Shown here piece after piece: positions 15,715-23,156 of a stretch of 33,760 nt of DNA (positions are counted from its first letter, which is position 1; each line of letters begins with the position of its first letter). Made by a program: the position numbers and the translations under genes. Where the stretch lies: the IMG/VR virus record IMGVR_UViG_3300044632_001447, positions 1 through 33,760 of that record. One strand, given 5' to 3'. This DNA comes from a virus. The notes under the pieces were generated by a model. That model was not told where the DNA came from. It was given only the letters and a program-made list of their open reading frames with translations, and ran no database searches.

Positions 15715-16191
15715 TCAGGCCAACCTCGCCTTGATCGCCGCCAGGGCCTCCTCGGCCGCCTGGCGCGCCTTCTCGGCCGCCTCCGCCGCCGCGACCGCCC
15801 CGGCCAGCCGGGCCTCCTCGGCCTTCACGCTCGCCTCCAGGGCCGCAATGCGCGCCGCCGCTGCCTGCTCGGCCGCTGCCATCTTCGCCGCGGCATCCGC
15901 CTGCGCCTTGGCCACATCCGCCGCCGCGTCGGCCTCGGCCCTGTCGGCCCGCGCCTTGGCATCCGACGCGCGCTTGCGATCCGCCGCGATGGCCGCCTTG
16001 CATTCGGCGTCCACCTTCTCGGCATCGGCGCGCGCTTCGGCCGCGCGGCGCTCCATCGTCGGGATGTCGCCCGCGATGCGGTGCGCCACATCCAGCACGC
16101 CCTCCAGGCGCTCCAGCGCCCGGCGTTGCGTCACCAGCGGGCGGAGCGCGTCGATGGCCTCCGCGACCGTCATTTCCTGCGGGGTCGGCAT
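15715..16191 (-). CDS. Ala-rich coiled-coil protein
   Basis: 158 aa. After a short N-terminal domain (MTVAEAIDALRPLVTQRRAL) nearly all residues from 45 to 158 form one continuous Ala/Glu/Lys/Arg heptad-type helix, as in 'AEADAAADVAKAQADAAAKM' and 'EAAEKARQAAEEALAAIKAR'. No membrane segment or enzymatic motif. Proteins of this kind next to portal genes are often scaffold-like or virion-rod proteins, but the composition is too simple for a family call. ATG 16191. Confidence 0.6.
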   Translation of the reverse strand: MPTPQEMTVAEAIDALRPLVTQRRALERLEGVLDVAHRIAGDIPTMERRAAEARADAEKVDAECKAAIAADRKRASDAKARADRAEADAAADVAKAQADAAAKMAAAEQAAAARIAALEASVKAEEARLAGAVAAAEAAEKARQAAEEALAAIKARLA

Positions 16192-16194
16192 GTC

Positions 16195-16560
16195 TCAGGC
16201 TCCGATCAGCATGTGGACAGTCAGGGACGTCGTGCCGTCGCCGCCCGTAATGCGGGGGCGGATCCAGCGCGTGTATTCGCTGACCTGTTCCAGCCGCCCG
16301 GTGGTAAAGGACAGCGCGTTGCCCTGCGGGTCCGTCAGCGTCACCCAATGCGCGGCGAGCGTCGGTTCGGGGACGTTGGACCCCTCCATCACCAGGGTGC
16401 CGCCCGTGCCAAATGTGCCGATCACTTGGATCGATCGATCGGCAAACGGGAACGCGGAATAGGGCGCGCCGTCATCCGTGCCCGTTTGCGTCAGCGGCGA
16501 CCACGAGATGGTCCGGGCGCGCGGCCCGGTTTCCTGTGCGGTGTAGGGGATCGTGGCCAT
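16195..16560 (-). CDS. Small beta-rich virion-type protein
   Basis: 121 aa. 'SIQVIGTFGTGGTLVMEGSN' followed by 'WVTLTDPQGNALSFTTGRLE' and 'YTRWIRPRITGGDGTTSLTV' form a pattern of alternating strands seen in conserved phage proteins of the head region ('..SVQV.GTFG.GGT..I.GSND...W..L.D..G..L..T......V.E...Y.RP...GGD'). It is probably a head or tail accessory protein. It sits 3 nt after the Bbp19-like gene. Exact role unknown. Confidence 0.65.
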   Translation of the reverse strand: MATIPYTAQETGPRARTISWSPLTQTGTDDGAPYSAFPFADRSIQVIGTFGTGGTLVMEGSNVPEPTLAAHWVTLTDPQGNALSFTTGRLEQVSEYTRWIRPRITGGDGTTSLTVHMLIGA

Positions 16561-16563
16561 GCG

Positions 16564-16794
16564 TCAGGGCTCCGGGATCAGCGGCAGGCCCACGCGGCCT
16601 GCGAGGTAGAGGAACACGGCGCGCTTGCCCTCGGCATGCGCGGTGCTGGTGGGGTCGCCGGGCGCGTGGCTGGTCACGCCGACGCCGCAGGCAATGGCGA
16701 GGTCGGCCCAGATCAGCCGGGCCTCGGGGTCGCGCCAGTCGAGCCGCCCGCGATACGCCGCCGCCGTCAGTTCCGCGCGTTCCTCGTGGGTCAT
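16564..16794 (-). CDS. Bbp19-like phage protein
   Basis: 76 aa. 'RDPEARLIWADLAIACGVGV' and 'TSTAHAEGKRAVFLYLAGRV' match the Bbp19-like family of BPP-1-type podoviruses ('F.TP.GR.VL.DL...CGV....F...D...TA..EGRR.V.L.I...'), small proteins encoded next to the portal gene. Molecular function has not been established to my knowledge. It overlaps the portal stop by ATGA, in line with translational coupling. Confidence 0.8.
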   Translation of the reverse strand: MTHEERAELTAAAYRGRLDWRDPEARLIWADLAIACGVGVTSHAPGDPTSTAHAEGKRAVFLYLAGRVGLPLIPEP

Positions 16795-18419
16795 GCCAAC
16801 CCTGCCCCCGCCAGCGTCGCCGCCGCGTCCGCGTATTGCTTCGTCGGGCCAGCGGCGCCGGCCAGCATCTGCGCCTGCTCCATCTGCGCCGCCTGCTGCG
16901 CCCGCGCGTCACGCTCCGCCGCCACCGTGCGGGGATCGCGCAGCAGTTTGGGCGGCAGGCCGTAGCCATCCGCGATGGCCCGAGCCGCCTCGTCGAAGTC
17001 GATGTTGTCCAGGATCGCCGGGTTGGCCTGGGCCAGCGGGAGGATGCTCTGCATCGTCCGCATAACATTGGCCGCCGCGCCCGACCGCTGCGCCACCGCC
17101 AGCTGCGAGACGTACTCCACCTTCACCCGCGCATCCATCGCCAGCGCCTCGGGCACCGGCGGCAGCGCATCGGCCCGCCACAGCAGCGCGAAGACGCGGC
17201 GCGTTAGCGGGTCCAGGAACTCCGTCTCGATGCGCGACAGCTGCGGGCCGAGCAGCCTCAGCCGCTCTTCCTTCACCTCCAGCACCTCGGTCGCCGTGAT
17301 GTTGGGGCGCTGCGTCATCATCATCAGCGTGTTGTGGAACGCCTCGCGCACCGCCGCCCGCTTTTGTTCCGCGATCCCCTCGAACACCCGGAAGTCCGCG
17401 CCGGTCTGAAGCGGCTGGATCAGCGCGTTCCCGTTCGCATCGACGCCGCCATAGGTGATGCCGCCCGGATGAACCTTGACGCCGCGGATCGCGTTCTCGT
17501 CCGGCGCCAGCAGCGGCGGGTCCGCCGCCTTCTGGCCGGCCACCAGCTTCAGCCGCTCCACCTGGTTCAGCATCTTGATGTCGGACAGCGCCTTCATGGC
17601 CGGGCTCTCGCCGTACAGCCCGCGCTGCGCCGTGCCCCACCGGGCGACCTGATAGGGGAACTCCTCGAACCCGCCGTTTTGCACCACCTGCATCCCATCC
17701 AGGGACACATGCACCGACCGCCACGCCTTGCCGCGCGCATCGCGGCGGCGGGGGTCGCGGTCCTCGCGCGGGTAGACCGCGTGGATGAAGTCCAACGTGT
17801 CGTTCGGCCGTTGCGCCGCCACGGCCAGCCGCGCCTTCTCCGGCGCCCGGTCGCCCCACCGCTGCACCGCCTGCCGCGCCGTCCACCGGAAGCGGCGGAT
17901 CACGGTATCGACGCGCTCGCGGTCATCCTGGTCGATCACGCATTCGACCAGCGCCCGGTTGGAGAACGTCAGCCGGCCGCGCCCCGCGTCCTCGTCGGTG
18001 TAGAAGATCGCGGTGCCGAACGCGCCCAGGTCCGAATAGAACTCCAGCGCCTGGGTGTAAAACCGTTGGCCCTCGGCCGAAAGCGCGTCGGACATGATGC
18101 GCCGCGCCTCGTCCAGCCACAGCTTGACCTCGCCATCCTCGGCCAGCACGGGGTCTGGGTGGCGCACCTGGAACCATTCGGTGGCGCTGTTCGTCACCGC
18201 GCCCCAGAGCCCGGCCGCAAGCTGGTCCAGCGCGGTCGCCGACGTCGCGTCGAATTGCAGCAGCCCGCGCCGCTCGCCCTCCAGCTTGCGCGACAGGAAC
18301 TCGGCGCGCTGCGGGCGCACAAGCTCCGCGATGTCCTGCCATTGCGTCTCAAGCTGGGAGCGGTCCGCCTTCAGCCGGTCGTGGCGGGCGACGATGTCCT
18401 TGGCCAGGGTGTCAGCCAT
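16791..18419 (-). CDS. Portal protein (podovirus head-to-tail connector)
   Basis: 542 aa, the usual length of the podovirus head-tail connecting family. Landmarks: 'RHDRLKADRSQLETQWQDIA' (11-30), 'DATSATALDQLAAGLWGAVT' and 'NSATEWFQVRHPDP', 'LGAFGTAIFYTDED', 'ESPAMKALSDIKMLNQVERL', 'MMMTQRPNITATEVLEVKEE' and 'RIETEFLDPLTRRVFALLWR'. It forms the dodecameric ring through which DNA enters and leaves the capsid and onto which the adaptor binds. It follows the terminase group and a small conserved gene, as in BPP-1-like phages. The C-terminal 45 residues are Ala/Gln-rich and probably flexible. Confidence 0.95.
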   Translation of the reverse strand: MADTLAKDIVARHDRLKADRSQLETQWQDIAELVRPQRAEFLSRKLEGERRGLLQFDATSATALDQLAAGLWGAVTNSATEWFQVRHPDPVLAEDGEVKLWLDEARRIMSDALSAEGQRFYTQALEFYSDLGAFGTAIFYTDEDAGRGRLTFSNRALVECVIDQDDRERVDTVIRRFRWTARQAVQRWGDRAPEKARLAVAAQRPNDTLDFIHAVYPREDRDPRRRDARGKAWRSVHVSLDGMQVVQNGGFEEFPYQVARWGTAQRGLYGESPAMKALSDIKMLNQVERLKLVAGQKAADPPLLAPDENAIRGVKVHPGGITYGGVDANGNALIQPLQTGADFRVFEGIAEQKRAAVREAFHNTLMMMTQRPNITATEVLEVKEERLRLLGPQLSRIETEFLDPLTRRVFALLWRADALPPVPEALAMDARVKVEYVSQLAVAQRSGAAANVMRTMQSILPLAQANPAILDNIDFDEAARAIADGYGLPPKLLRDPRTVAAERDARAQQAAQMEQAQMLAGAAGPTKQYADAAATLAGAGLA

Positions 18420-18422
18420 GCA

Positions 18423-18677
18423 TCACCCAAGCAGCAGTCGCGCCGCCGAAGCGGTGGGCCGCGCCAGTTCCGGCACCGTTGTGTCGCCCTGCCCGCCCGT
18501 TAGCAGCGCTGCCGCCCTGCCCCGCGCGCGCCGGGCCCGGTCGCGCTCCTGCTCCTGCGCCGCCGTGTCCACCGCATCGAGTTGCTGGACGATGGGCTGC
18601 GCCTCGACGCCCTGCGGCGGCGGCGGCATGCGCGGCGCGGGCGGGGTGAAGGCGCGGGTGATGGCGCGGAAGCACAT
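18423..18677 (-). CDS. Small Arg-rich conserved phage protein upstream of portal
   Basis: 84 aa. The start MCFRAITRAFTPPAPRMPPP and the basic segment RARRARGRAAALLTGGQGDT resemble a widespread podovirus gene family ('MCF...P..P.PP' and '..RRGRASTILTG..G') located between the terminase and portal genes. The middle is helical and charged, with Pro-rich ends. ATG 18677 overlaps the preceding stop (TGATG). Function unknown; the 'RRGR..LLTG' motif suggests a virion-associated or packaging accessory role. Confidence 0.65.
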   Translation of the reverse strand: MCFRAITRAFTPPAPRMPPPPQGVEAQPIVQQLDAVDTAAQEQERDRARRARGRAAALLTGGQGDTTVPELARPTASAARLLLG

Positions 18678-19150
18678 CAGCCGGTCACCCGCGCAAAGGG
18701 GATGAACGCCTCGCGCGCCCGCCCATAGAGTCGGGGCTGGCCTTCGGCCGCGAAGCCCAGCGCCAGCAGGAACCGATGCGCGTCTTGATGTGTGGCGAGG
18801 CTGTTGCACTCAGCCCGCCACATGCCCGCAGCCTCACCGGCCGGGAAGATTTCGCGGCGGATGTGCCGCACCGCGCCGCGCCACACCTCACCCCAGCGTT
18901 CGGTCGCGAACATCCATGCCGAGAACACGCCCGGCCACATGGGCGCGAGGCCCAGCGCCGCAGCCGGCTCGCCGTCGAGAGTGTGGATCGTGGCGCCGTA
19001 GGCGGTCACCCGTAGGGCCTCCATCGCGAGATGGGCCGGCGTGTCGTCGCCGGGCCACATGGTGGCGAAGATCTCCGCTCGGTCCTGGTCCCGCATGCGG
19101 TTGGCCACATGCAGCACCGCGTCCAGGGACAATGGCCGCGCCATGGTCAT
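18677..19150 (-). CDS. T7 gp13-like / DUF2833 protein with GNAT-type fold
   Basis: 157 aa. 'DAVLHVANRMRDQDRAEIFA' opens the family, followed by 'GATIHTLDGEPAAALGLAPM' and 'VFSAWMFATERWGEVWRGAV', then 'ECNSLATHQDAHRFLLALGF' and 'RLYGRAREAFIPFARV'. This is the arrangement of phage proteins related to T7 gp13 (internal virion protein A): an acetyltransferase-like fold lacking a clear acetyl-CoA loop. It is needed for virion morphogenesis in T7; here the role is inferred. ATG 19150 overlaps the upstream stop by ATGA. Confidence 0.75.
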   Translation of the reverse strand: MTMARPLSLDAVLHVANRMRDQDRAEIFATMWPGDDTPAHLAMEALRVTAYGATIHTLDGEPAAALGLAPMWPGVFSAWMFATERWGEVWRGAVRHIRREIFPAGEAAGMWRAECNSLATHQDAHRFLLALGFAAEGQPRLYGRAREAFIPFARVTG

Positions 19151-19356
19151 GGGGTGGCGCACCCGGAGGGCGCGCCGCAAGCGCCGGGATGTTTCGAAAC
19201 GTCGCCGCCCCGCAGCCAGCGCCAGAACGTCGCCCGCCCATGCGGCAGGCCCCGGCGGCGAAGGTCGGCGGCAATCAGCTTCCAGGCCTCGCCACGTTCG
19301 CGGCGCCGGGCGATCTCGGCCAGCAGGTCGGGCGTGACGCTGGATGCGCGGGGCAT
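19147..19356 (-). CDS. Small helix-turn-helix protein
   Basis: 69 aa. 'LAEIARRRERGEAWKLIAAD' followed by 'RGLPHGRATFWRWLR' is a homeodomain/resolvase-like helix-turn-helix. The C-terminal 20 residues are Gly/Pro/Cys-containing and probably loose. It is encoded between a Cys-rich small gene and the gp13-like gene, downstream of terminase. Possible roles are packaging-site binding or late gene regulation. The gene carries one copy of the 13-bp repeat GACGTTTCGAAAC (19191-19203). Confidence 0.6.
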   Translation of the reverse strand: MPRASSVTPDLLAEIARRRERGEAWKLIAADLRRRGLPHGRATFWRWLRGGDVSKHPGACGAPSGCATP

Positions 19357-19359
19357 GGC

Positions 19360-19578
19360 TCAGTCCCTCCCCATCGCCCGCGCCCGCTCGCAGCCATGCT
19401 CCGGGCCGCAGGCGGTGGAGGCGTCGCAGCGGATGGCGTAGCGCGAGCACCAGGCGGTGTGCGGCTGGCCGTCGAGCAGGCGCAGCGCCGCAGCCCTCAC
19501 CCGCTCGTCGCTTGCCGCATGGGCGATCTCGACCAGTCGTAGCCGGTCGCGGTCGGTCAGGTCGGTCATGCTTACCAT
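19360..19578 (-). CDS. Small Cys-rich protein, unknown
   Basis: 72 aa starting MVSMTDLTDRDRLRLVEIAH. The N-terminal half is helical. The C-terminal half carries four cysteines (WCSRYAIRCDASTACGPEHG, then C), compatible with a zinc knuckle. ATG 19578 overlaps the terminase stop as TGATG, with GGAG 8 nt upstream; an upstream in-frame GTG is less likely. Family not recognised. Confidence 0.55.
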   Translation of the reverse strand: MVSMTDLTDRDRLRLVEIAHAASDERVRAAALRLLDGQPHTAWCSRYAIRCDASTACGPEHGCERARAMGRD

Positions 19579-20903
19579 CAGCGCCACTCCAAAGGATTAT
19601 ATTCGCTGCCCTCGGCGCGGGCCGGCGGCGGCGGCGCGTGCGGATCGCGCGGGTCACGCAGGTTCACCGCGCCCTCCCGAAACGCATCCGCCGCGTGTGA
19701 CGACCAATCGTGCAGCGGCTGCGCCGACCACACGCCGCGATCCTCGATCCACTGCCGGCGGTAGGACCGCAGCGCTTTCCGTCCAGGCAAAGTCTTTTCC
19801 GCGTCGAACCAGCAGCGCGGCAGCAGCATCTTCGCGGCGTTGATCCCATCGGCCACCGGCAGCGCGCGGCCCACCTTGATCGGCCGCACCCCGAGGCTTT
19901 CCAGCACTTCCTTCCGGCTGCGCCCGGTGCCGAGTTCTCGCACCTGGGCATCGTGCGGCAGGCGGTGGACGCTGTAGTGGTAGCCCCGGCCCGACAACTC
20001 GCGCGCGTAATGCGACAGCGCCTCGCCGCTGGCCTCCAGGTAGTCGATCACCCGGACCTCGCCCGCGCCCGGAAGCTGCTGGACGAACCAAATAGCCGTC
20101 GCGTCATCCATGCCGAGATCCCACCACGTCTCGACCGGCAACCGCGGCTCATGCGGCACGCGAGCGATGCGCCCGGCCTGCTCCGCCTGATCCAGCAGCT
20201 TCGCGTAGTAGGCTCCGCTGTTCGGCGCCGCGAACGAGACATCAAGCTCCTGGTCGAATTCCTCGTTGGTCAGCTGCGACCGCAGGCGCTGCACCGCTTC
20301 CTCGGACAGCGCGCCCGTGTCCCGCCAGGTCAGGCGGTAGCGCGACCACCCCGCTTCCGTCGCCGCCCGCTCGTACAGCGCCTGCAAGCGCCCGTTGCCC
20401 TTCGGCGTTCCGCTGAACAGGCGCACCCCGGCGTAATCCGCCAGCATCGGCTCCACGACCATGTCGAGCCCGGCGGCGGTGACGTCATCCGCCTCGTCCT
20501 CGATCACCTCGTCCGCGTAGCCGCCGCGCCAGCTATCCGGGCGATCCATGCCGCCGGCCTGGTAGACGCCGCCACCCGGCAGCACAACGCGCCGCTCGGC
20601 CCGCTTGATCTCCGCGCCGGGGATAGCCTTGGCCGCCGCCTCCAGCCGATCCCACAGGCCCGTGCGCTCCCACTGCACGGCGAGGGGGAGGACGTGGATC
20701 ACGCGCGGCGGGGCGGCGCGAAGGTTGCGCTTCTCAGGCGGCAGGTGCCAGCGCCCCCACGCCGAGGCTTTACGCAGGCCGCGCCACAGGAGCACTTCGC
20801 TCTTGCCCGCCCGCCGATGGACGACCGCCACAACCCGCAGCGCGCGATCGTTCAGCATCGGGCGCTGCCACGGGCGAGGGATGAACGGCGCCAGCCAAGT
20901 CAT
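19578..20903 (-). CDS. terL: Terminase large subunit
   Basis: 441 aa. The packaging motor: ATPase plus headful or site-cutting nuclease. The N-terminal ATPase has a Walker A variant HRRAGKS (29-35), an acidic Walker B region around ADEVIEDEADD (130-140) and the coupling motif SGTPKGNG (164-171). The C-terminal RNase H-like nuclease shows WWDLGMDD (260-267; D262) and HAADAFR (403-409; D406), with D318 as a possible third metal ligand. ATG 20903 overlaps the small-subunit stop (ATGA) and is preferred over the GTG eight codons upstream. Length fits the family. Confidence 0.95.
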   Translation of the reverse strand: MTWLAPFIPRPWQRPMLNDRALRVVAVVHRRAGKSEVLLWRGLRKASAWGRWHLPPEKRNLRAAPPRVIHVLPLAVQWERTGLWDRLEAAAKAIPGAEIKRAERRVVLPGGGVYQAGGMDRPDSWRGGYADEVIEDEADDVTAAGLDMVVEPMLADYAGVRLFSGTPKGNGRLQALYERAATEAGWSRYRLTWRDTGALSEEAVQRLRSQLTNEEFDQELDVSFAAPNSGAYYAKLLDQAEQAGRIARVPHEPRLPVETWWDLGMDDATAIWFVQQLPGAGEVRVIDYLEASGEALSHYARELSGRGYHYSVHRLPHDAQVRELGTGRSRKEVLESLGVRPIKVGRALPVADGINAAKMLLPRCWFDAEKTLPGRKALRSYRRQWIEDRGVWSAQPLHDWSSHAADAFREGAVNLRDPRDPHAPPPPARAEGSEYNPLEWR

Positions 20904-21376
20904 TCCGAGCCGTCGCCCCACTTCCACACGATCGCGCCGCCGCCGGAACCCGTGTGTTCGGTGGTGGTCTTCTCGCCGTAGGTCTTGGGCAGCATTTTGG
21001 ACGCGAACCAGCGGCGAGCATCGAAGCGCAACCGGCCAAGTTGCGCGTCCTCGTCGGTTTGGGCGCCGATCAGCGCCTTCTCGGCAATGGCATGGGCCTG
21101 GGCTTCGCGCGCGCGCGCGAACACCACGGAAAAGCCGTCAACGTCTTGCACCGCCCATCCCCGCACGGTGTTGGCATGCGGCATGCCCGGCGCCTCGCAG
21201 ATAGCGGCGAGCGTCTCGCCGTCAGCCATGCGCTGGACAATCTGCGCGGCGACCTCGCGGGTGTAGCTGGACGGCCTGCCACGGGGGGCGAGAGGCAGGG
21301 CGCCTACCACCTTCGGACAATCCGCGCGCGTCCCGCCGCAGCCGTTGAGGCAGGCCGGGCAGTCCTGGCCACTCAT
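20900..21376 (-). CDS. terS: Terminase small subunit with N-terminal Cys cluster
   Basis: 158 aa, immediately before the large subunit and overlapping it by 4 nt. The N-terminus has a CPACLNGCGG...C cluster (four cysteines in about 20 residues) that may bind zinc. Residues about 35-85 (SSYTREVAAQIVQRMADGET, then AICEAPGMPHANTVRGWA) form the helix-turn-helix typical of small terminases that recognise the packaging site. The C-terminal 'RWFASKMLPKTYGEKTTTEH' is the usual oligomerisation/linker segment ('R.W..AKL.PK.YG.K'). ATG 21376 overlaps the upstream stop. Confidence 0.9.
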   Translation of the reverse strand: MSGQDCPACLNGCGGTRADCPKVVGALPLAPRGRPSSYTREVAAQIVQRMADGETLAAICEAPGMPHANTVRGWAVQDVDGFSVVFARAREAQAHAIAEKALIGAQTDEDAQLGRLRFDARRWFASKMLPKTYGEKTTTEHTGSGGGAIVWKWGDGSE

Positions 21377-21696
21377 GCCGGCACCCGCAGCGCAGCGGCG
21401 ATCGATCGCATGTAGCGCCCCAAGTCGCAGTTCAGCTTGCCAAGCTCGGCGCGCAGCTGCGTGGCATCGGCCCAGCCCGGATTGCGCCCGGTCGCGACCC
21501 AGAACACGCGGGCATCGCCGGTGCCGGTCGGGTCGAGGATCGTGGCCCGGCCGTTGCGCTTGGCCAGCCATTCGCGCTGGGTGTCGGACGGCGGAGCGCC
21601 GACGATGCGGAGGTTTAGCCGGGGATCGTCGGGCGACACGGGCCAGACGCAGGCCACGGCCTGGTCGAGCGGGATCAGGGGGGCGGCGTCAGCCAT
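21373..21696 (-). CDS. Conserved hypothetical protein upstream of terminase
   Basis: 107 aa starting MADAAPLIPLDQAVACVWPV. Segments 'NLRIVGAPPSDTQREWLAKR' and 'DARVFWVATGRNPGWADATQ' show no family I recognise. GGAGG lies 6 nt before ATG 21696, and the gene overlaps the DUF1376 stop by 8 nt. It may be a packaging or replication accessory protein, judged only from place. Confidence 0.55.
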   Translation of the reverse strand: MADAAPLIPLDQAVACVWPVSPDDPRLNLRIVGAPPSDTQREWLAKRNGRATILDPTGTGDARVFWVATGRNPGWADATQLRAELGKLNCDLGRYMRSIAAALRVPA

Positions 21697-22573
21697 GGGC
21701 GGCCTCCGGTCGGGCGCGGACGTCGTAGCCATCGAGGGCCTGGGCGAACTCGGCGCGGCAGTGGTCGGCGTGGAAGCGGGACGGCGCGATCAGCACGGGC
21801 CTGCCGTCGAGGCTCTCGACCTCAATCAGCGGCTCGATCCATCGGCCGAACAGCGCGGGCGTCAGGCCCAGCGTGCGGCATCGCGGCCAGAGCGGGTGAT
21901 CGGGCTCGGGAGGCGGCGGCGCGGCGGCCTTCGCCTTCGCGGCTTGCGCCCTCGGGTTGCTGCCGTTCGCTCGCAACCCGCGCCACTGCCCATTCCAGTC
22001 CGAAGGACGATCTGACCCCCCGTCGCCGTCAGGCGATGGGGTTGGGGGTTCTTCTATTATTCCCTGTCCCTGTCCCTGTCCCTGTCCCTTGGAGCCTGTG
22101 ACATTCTCTGTGACAGAGGGTGTGACATGCGCTGTAGCAATGTCTGTGCGGTCGCTGTTGCTGCCATTGTCACGTTGGCGGCGGTTGGCTTCGCGTGCTG
22201 CTCTCGCAGCCTCTGTGCGAGCGCGCTGCGCCAGCCTCGCTTCCCAGGCTTCCTTGGCCTTCTCGGCCACCACGGGGTGATACAGGCGCCCGTCGCGGGC
22301 CTTGACCCAGCCGCGCAGCGCCATGTCCTTCACTTTGCGCCACCCGGTGCCGGCGCCAGACAGATGCGCCAGGATCCGGTCGTCGTCGGGCAGACTCCCG
22401 GCCGGCACTTGCAGGAACGCCTTGCCCCAGAGGGTAAACGCGGCCTTGAACTCATCGCCGGTCGAGAGCGCGTAGAGATCGCTGTCGAACAGCCGCACCA
22501 GGTCCACCGGCATGAAAGGCATCCCCCGCAGATCGCAGCCGGGCGGCGTCAGGGGCTCGGGAAGGTCGCTCAT
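21689..22573 (-). CDS. DUF1376 (YdaU-like) phage replication protein
   Basis: 294 aa. 'MPVDLVRLFDSDLYALSTGD' and 'FKAAFTLWGKAFLQVPAGSL', 'PDDDRILAHL', then 'MALRGWVKARDGRLYHPVVA' are the DUF1376 arrangement (winged-helix-like domain of phage replication-initiation proteins). A variable linker follows, including (GQ)4-5 coded by a hexanucleotide tandem repeat at 22062-22089. The C-terminal 'GLTPALFGRWIEPLIEVESL' resembles the DnaA-N/helicase-loader-like tail of such proteins. No DnaB, DnaC, primase or polymerase is present in the window, so it probably recruits host enzymes. ATG 22573 overlaps the upstream stop. Confidence 0.75.
   Translation of the reverse strand: MSDLPEPLTPPGCDLRGMPFMPVDLVRLFDSDLYALSTGDEFKAAFTLWGKAFLQVPAGSLPDDDRILAHLSGAGTGWRKVKDMALRGWVKARDGRLYHPVVAEKAKEAWEARLAQRARTEAARAAREANRRQRDNGSNSDRTDIATAHVTPSVTENVTGSKGQGQGQGQGIIEEPPTPSPDGDGGSDRPSDWNGQWRGLRANGSNPRAQAAKAKAAAPPPPEPDHPLWPRCRTLGLTPALFGRWIEPLIEVESLDGRPVLIAPSRFHADHCRAEFAQALDGYDVRARPEAAHG
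22062..22089. repeat. Hexanucleotide tandem repeat (CCCTGT)4.7
   Basis: Four exact CCCTGT units plus CCCT inside the DUF1376 gene. On the coding strand they give alternating Gly-Gln. As the unit is two codons long, slippage changes linker length without shifting the frame. Confidence 0.9.
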
Positions 22574-22932
22574 GCGTCGGTGCTCCCGATGGGCACGGCG
22601 CGCAGCGTCAGCCCCACGACGTTCAATGCGGCCTCCAGGTGCGCCGCGTTCGGCGCGTATTCGTGCTGCCAGGACCAATGGCTCTTGGCGCACACGCCGG
22701 CGCGGCGCATGACCTCGGCCAGCGGGATGCCCTGCTCGCGCGCGGCGGAGCGCATGGCGTCAACCGGCTGCATGCGGATGCGGGGTTCGCGCGGGACGCG
22801 CGGGCGGGTGGTGGCGCTCATGGTGTCGGGTCGCTCCTGCGGCTGGCCGACAGTCGATCTAGCGCCACCGCCGCGCCGCGTGTCGCCAAACTGAGGTGGA
22901 CGCTTGTGGACATCGGGGATCGTCGCGCTCAT
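22570..22932 (-). CDS. Small DNA-binding-type phage protein
   Basis: 120 aa from ATG 22932, which overlaps the upstream stop by ATGA. A second possible start is ATG 22821 (83 aa), with AGGAG about 12 nt upstream. The C-terminal half 'AMRSAAREQGIPLAEVMRRA' followed by 'HWSWQHEYAPNAAHLEAALN' and 'VVGLTLRAV' looks like a Cro/XRE-type helix-turn-helix with a rigid tail ('..L..ALN.LGL.L'). The N-terminal 37 residues are charged and low-complexity. It is a probable regulator of the leftward operon. Confidence 0.6.
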   Translation of the reverse strand: MSATIPDVHKRPPQFGDTRRGGGARSTVGQPQERPDTMSATTRPRVPREPRIRMQPVDAMRSAAREQGIPLAEVMRRAGVCAKSHWSWQHEYAPNAAHLEAALNVVGLTLRAVPIGSTDA

Positions 22933-23156
22933 GCCGCGCGCCCCGTGCTACGCGCTTCGACGTAGCGCACCACCTTCCGCAGCCCGAGGGCGCGCAGGAT
23001 AGACTCGCCCGGGTCGCGCCGCGCGTTCAGCACATCGCAGACATAGGCCGCCGAAACGCCGTTCTGTTGCGCCCAGGCCTGCTGCCCGCCGGCGGCGCGG
23101 CACGCGGCCATAAGGCGCGCGCAGACATCGAGGGAGGTGAGCCCCGGCGCGCTCAT
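22929..23156 (-). CDS. Small HTH transcriptional regulator
   Basis: 75 aa. 'LMAACRAAGGQQAWAQQNGV' followed by 'SAAYVCDVLNARRDPGESIL' and 'RALGLRKVVRYV' is a standard phage helix-turn-helix pattern ('..AGSQ.AWA...GVS..YVSDVL.GRR.PG..IL.ALGL..V..Y'). ATG 23156 overlaps the VRR-NUC gene stop by ATGA and is preferred to the upstream in-frame start. Its targets are unknown. Confidence 0.75.
   Translation of the reverse strand: MSAPGLTSLDVCARLMAACRAAGGQQAWAQQNGVSAAYVCDVLNARRDPGESILRALGLRKVVRYVEARSTGRAA

Noticed and set aside
18677-19150. Active N-acetyltransferase
   Set aside because: The fold resembles GNAT, but the family is the T7 gp13-like virion group and the acetyl-CoA-binding loop is not evident.
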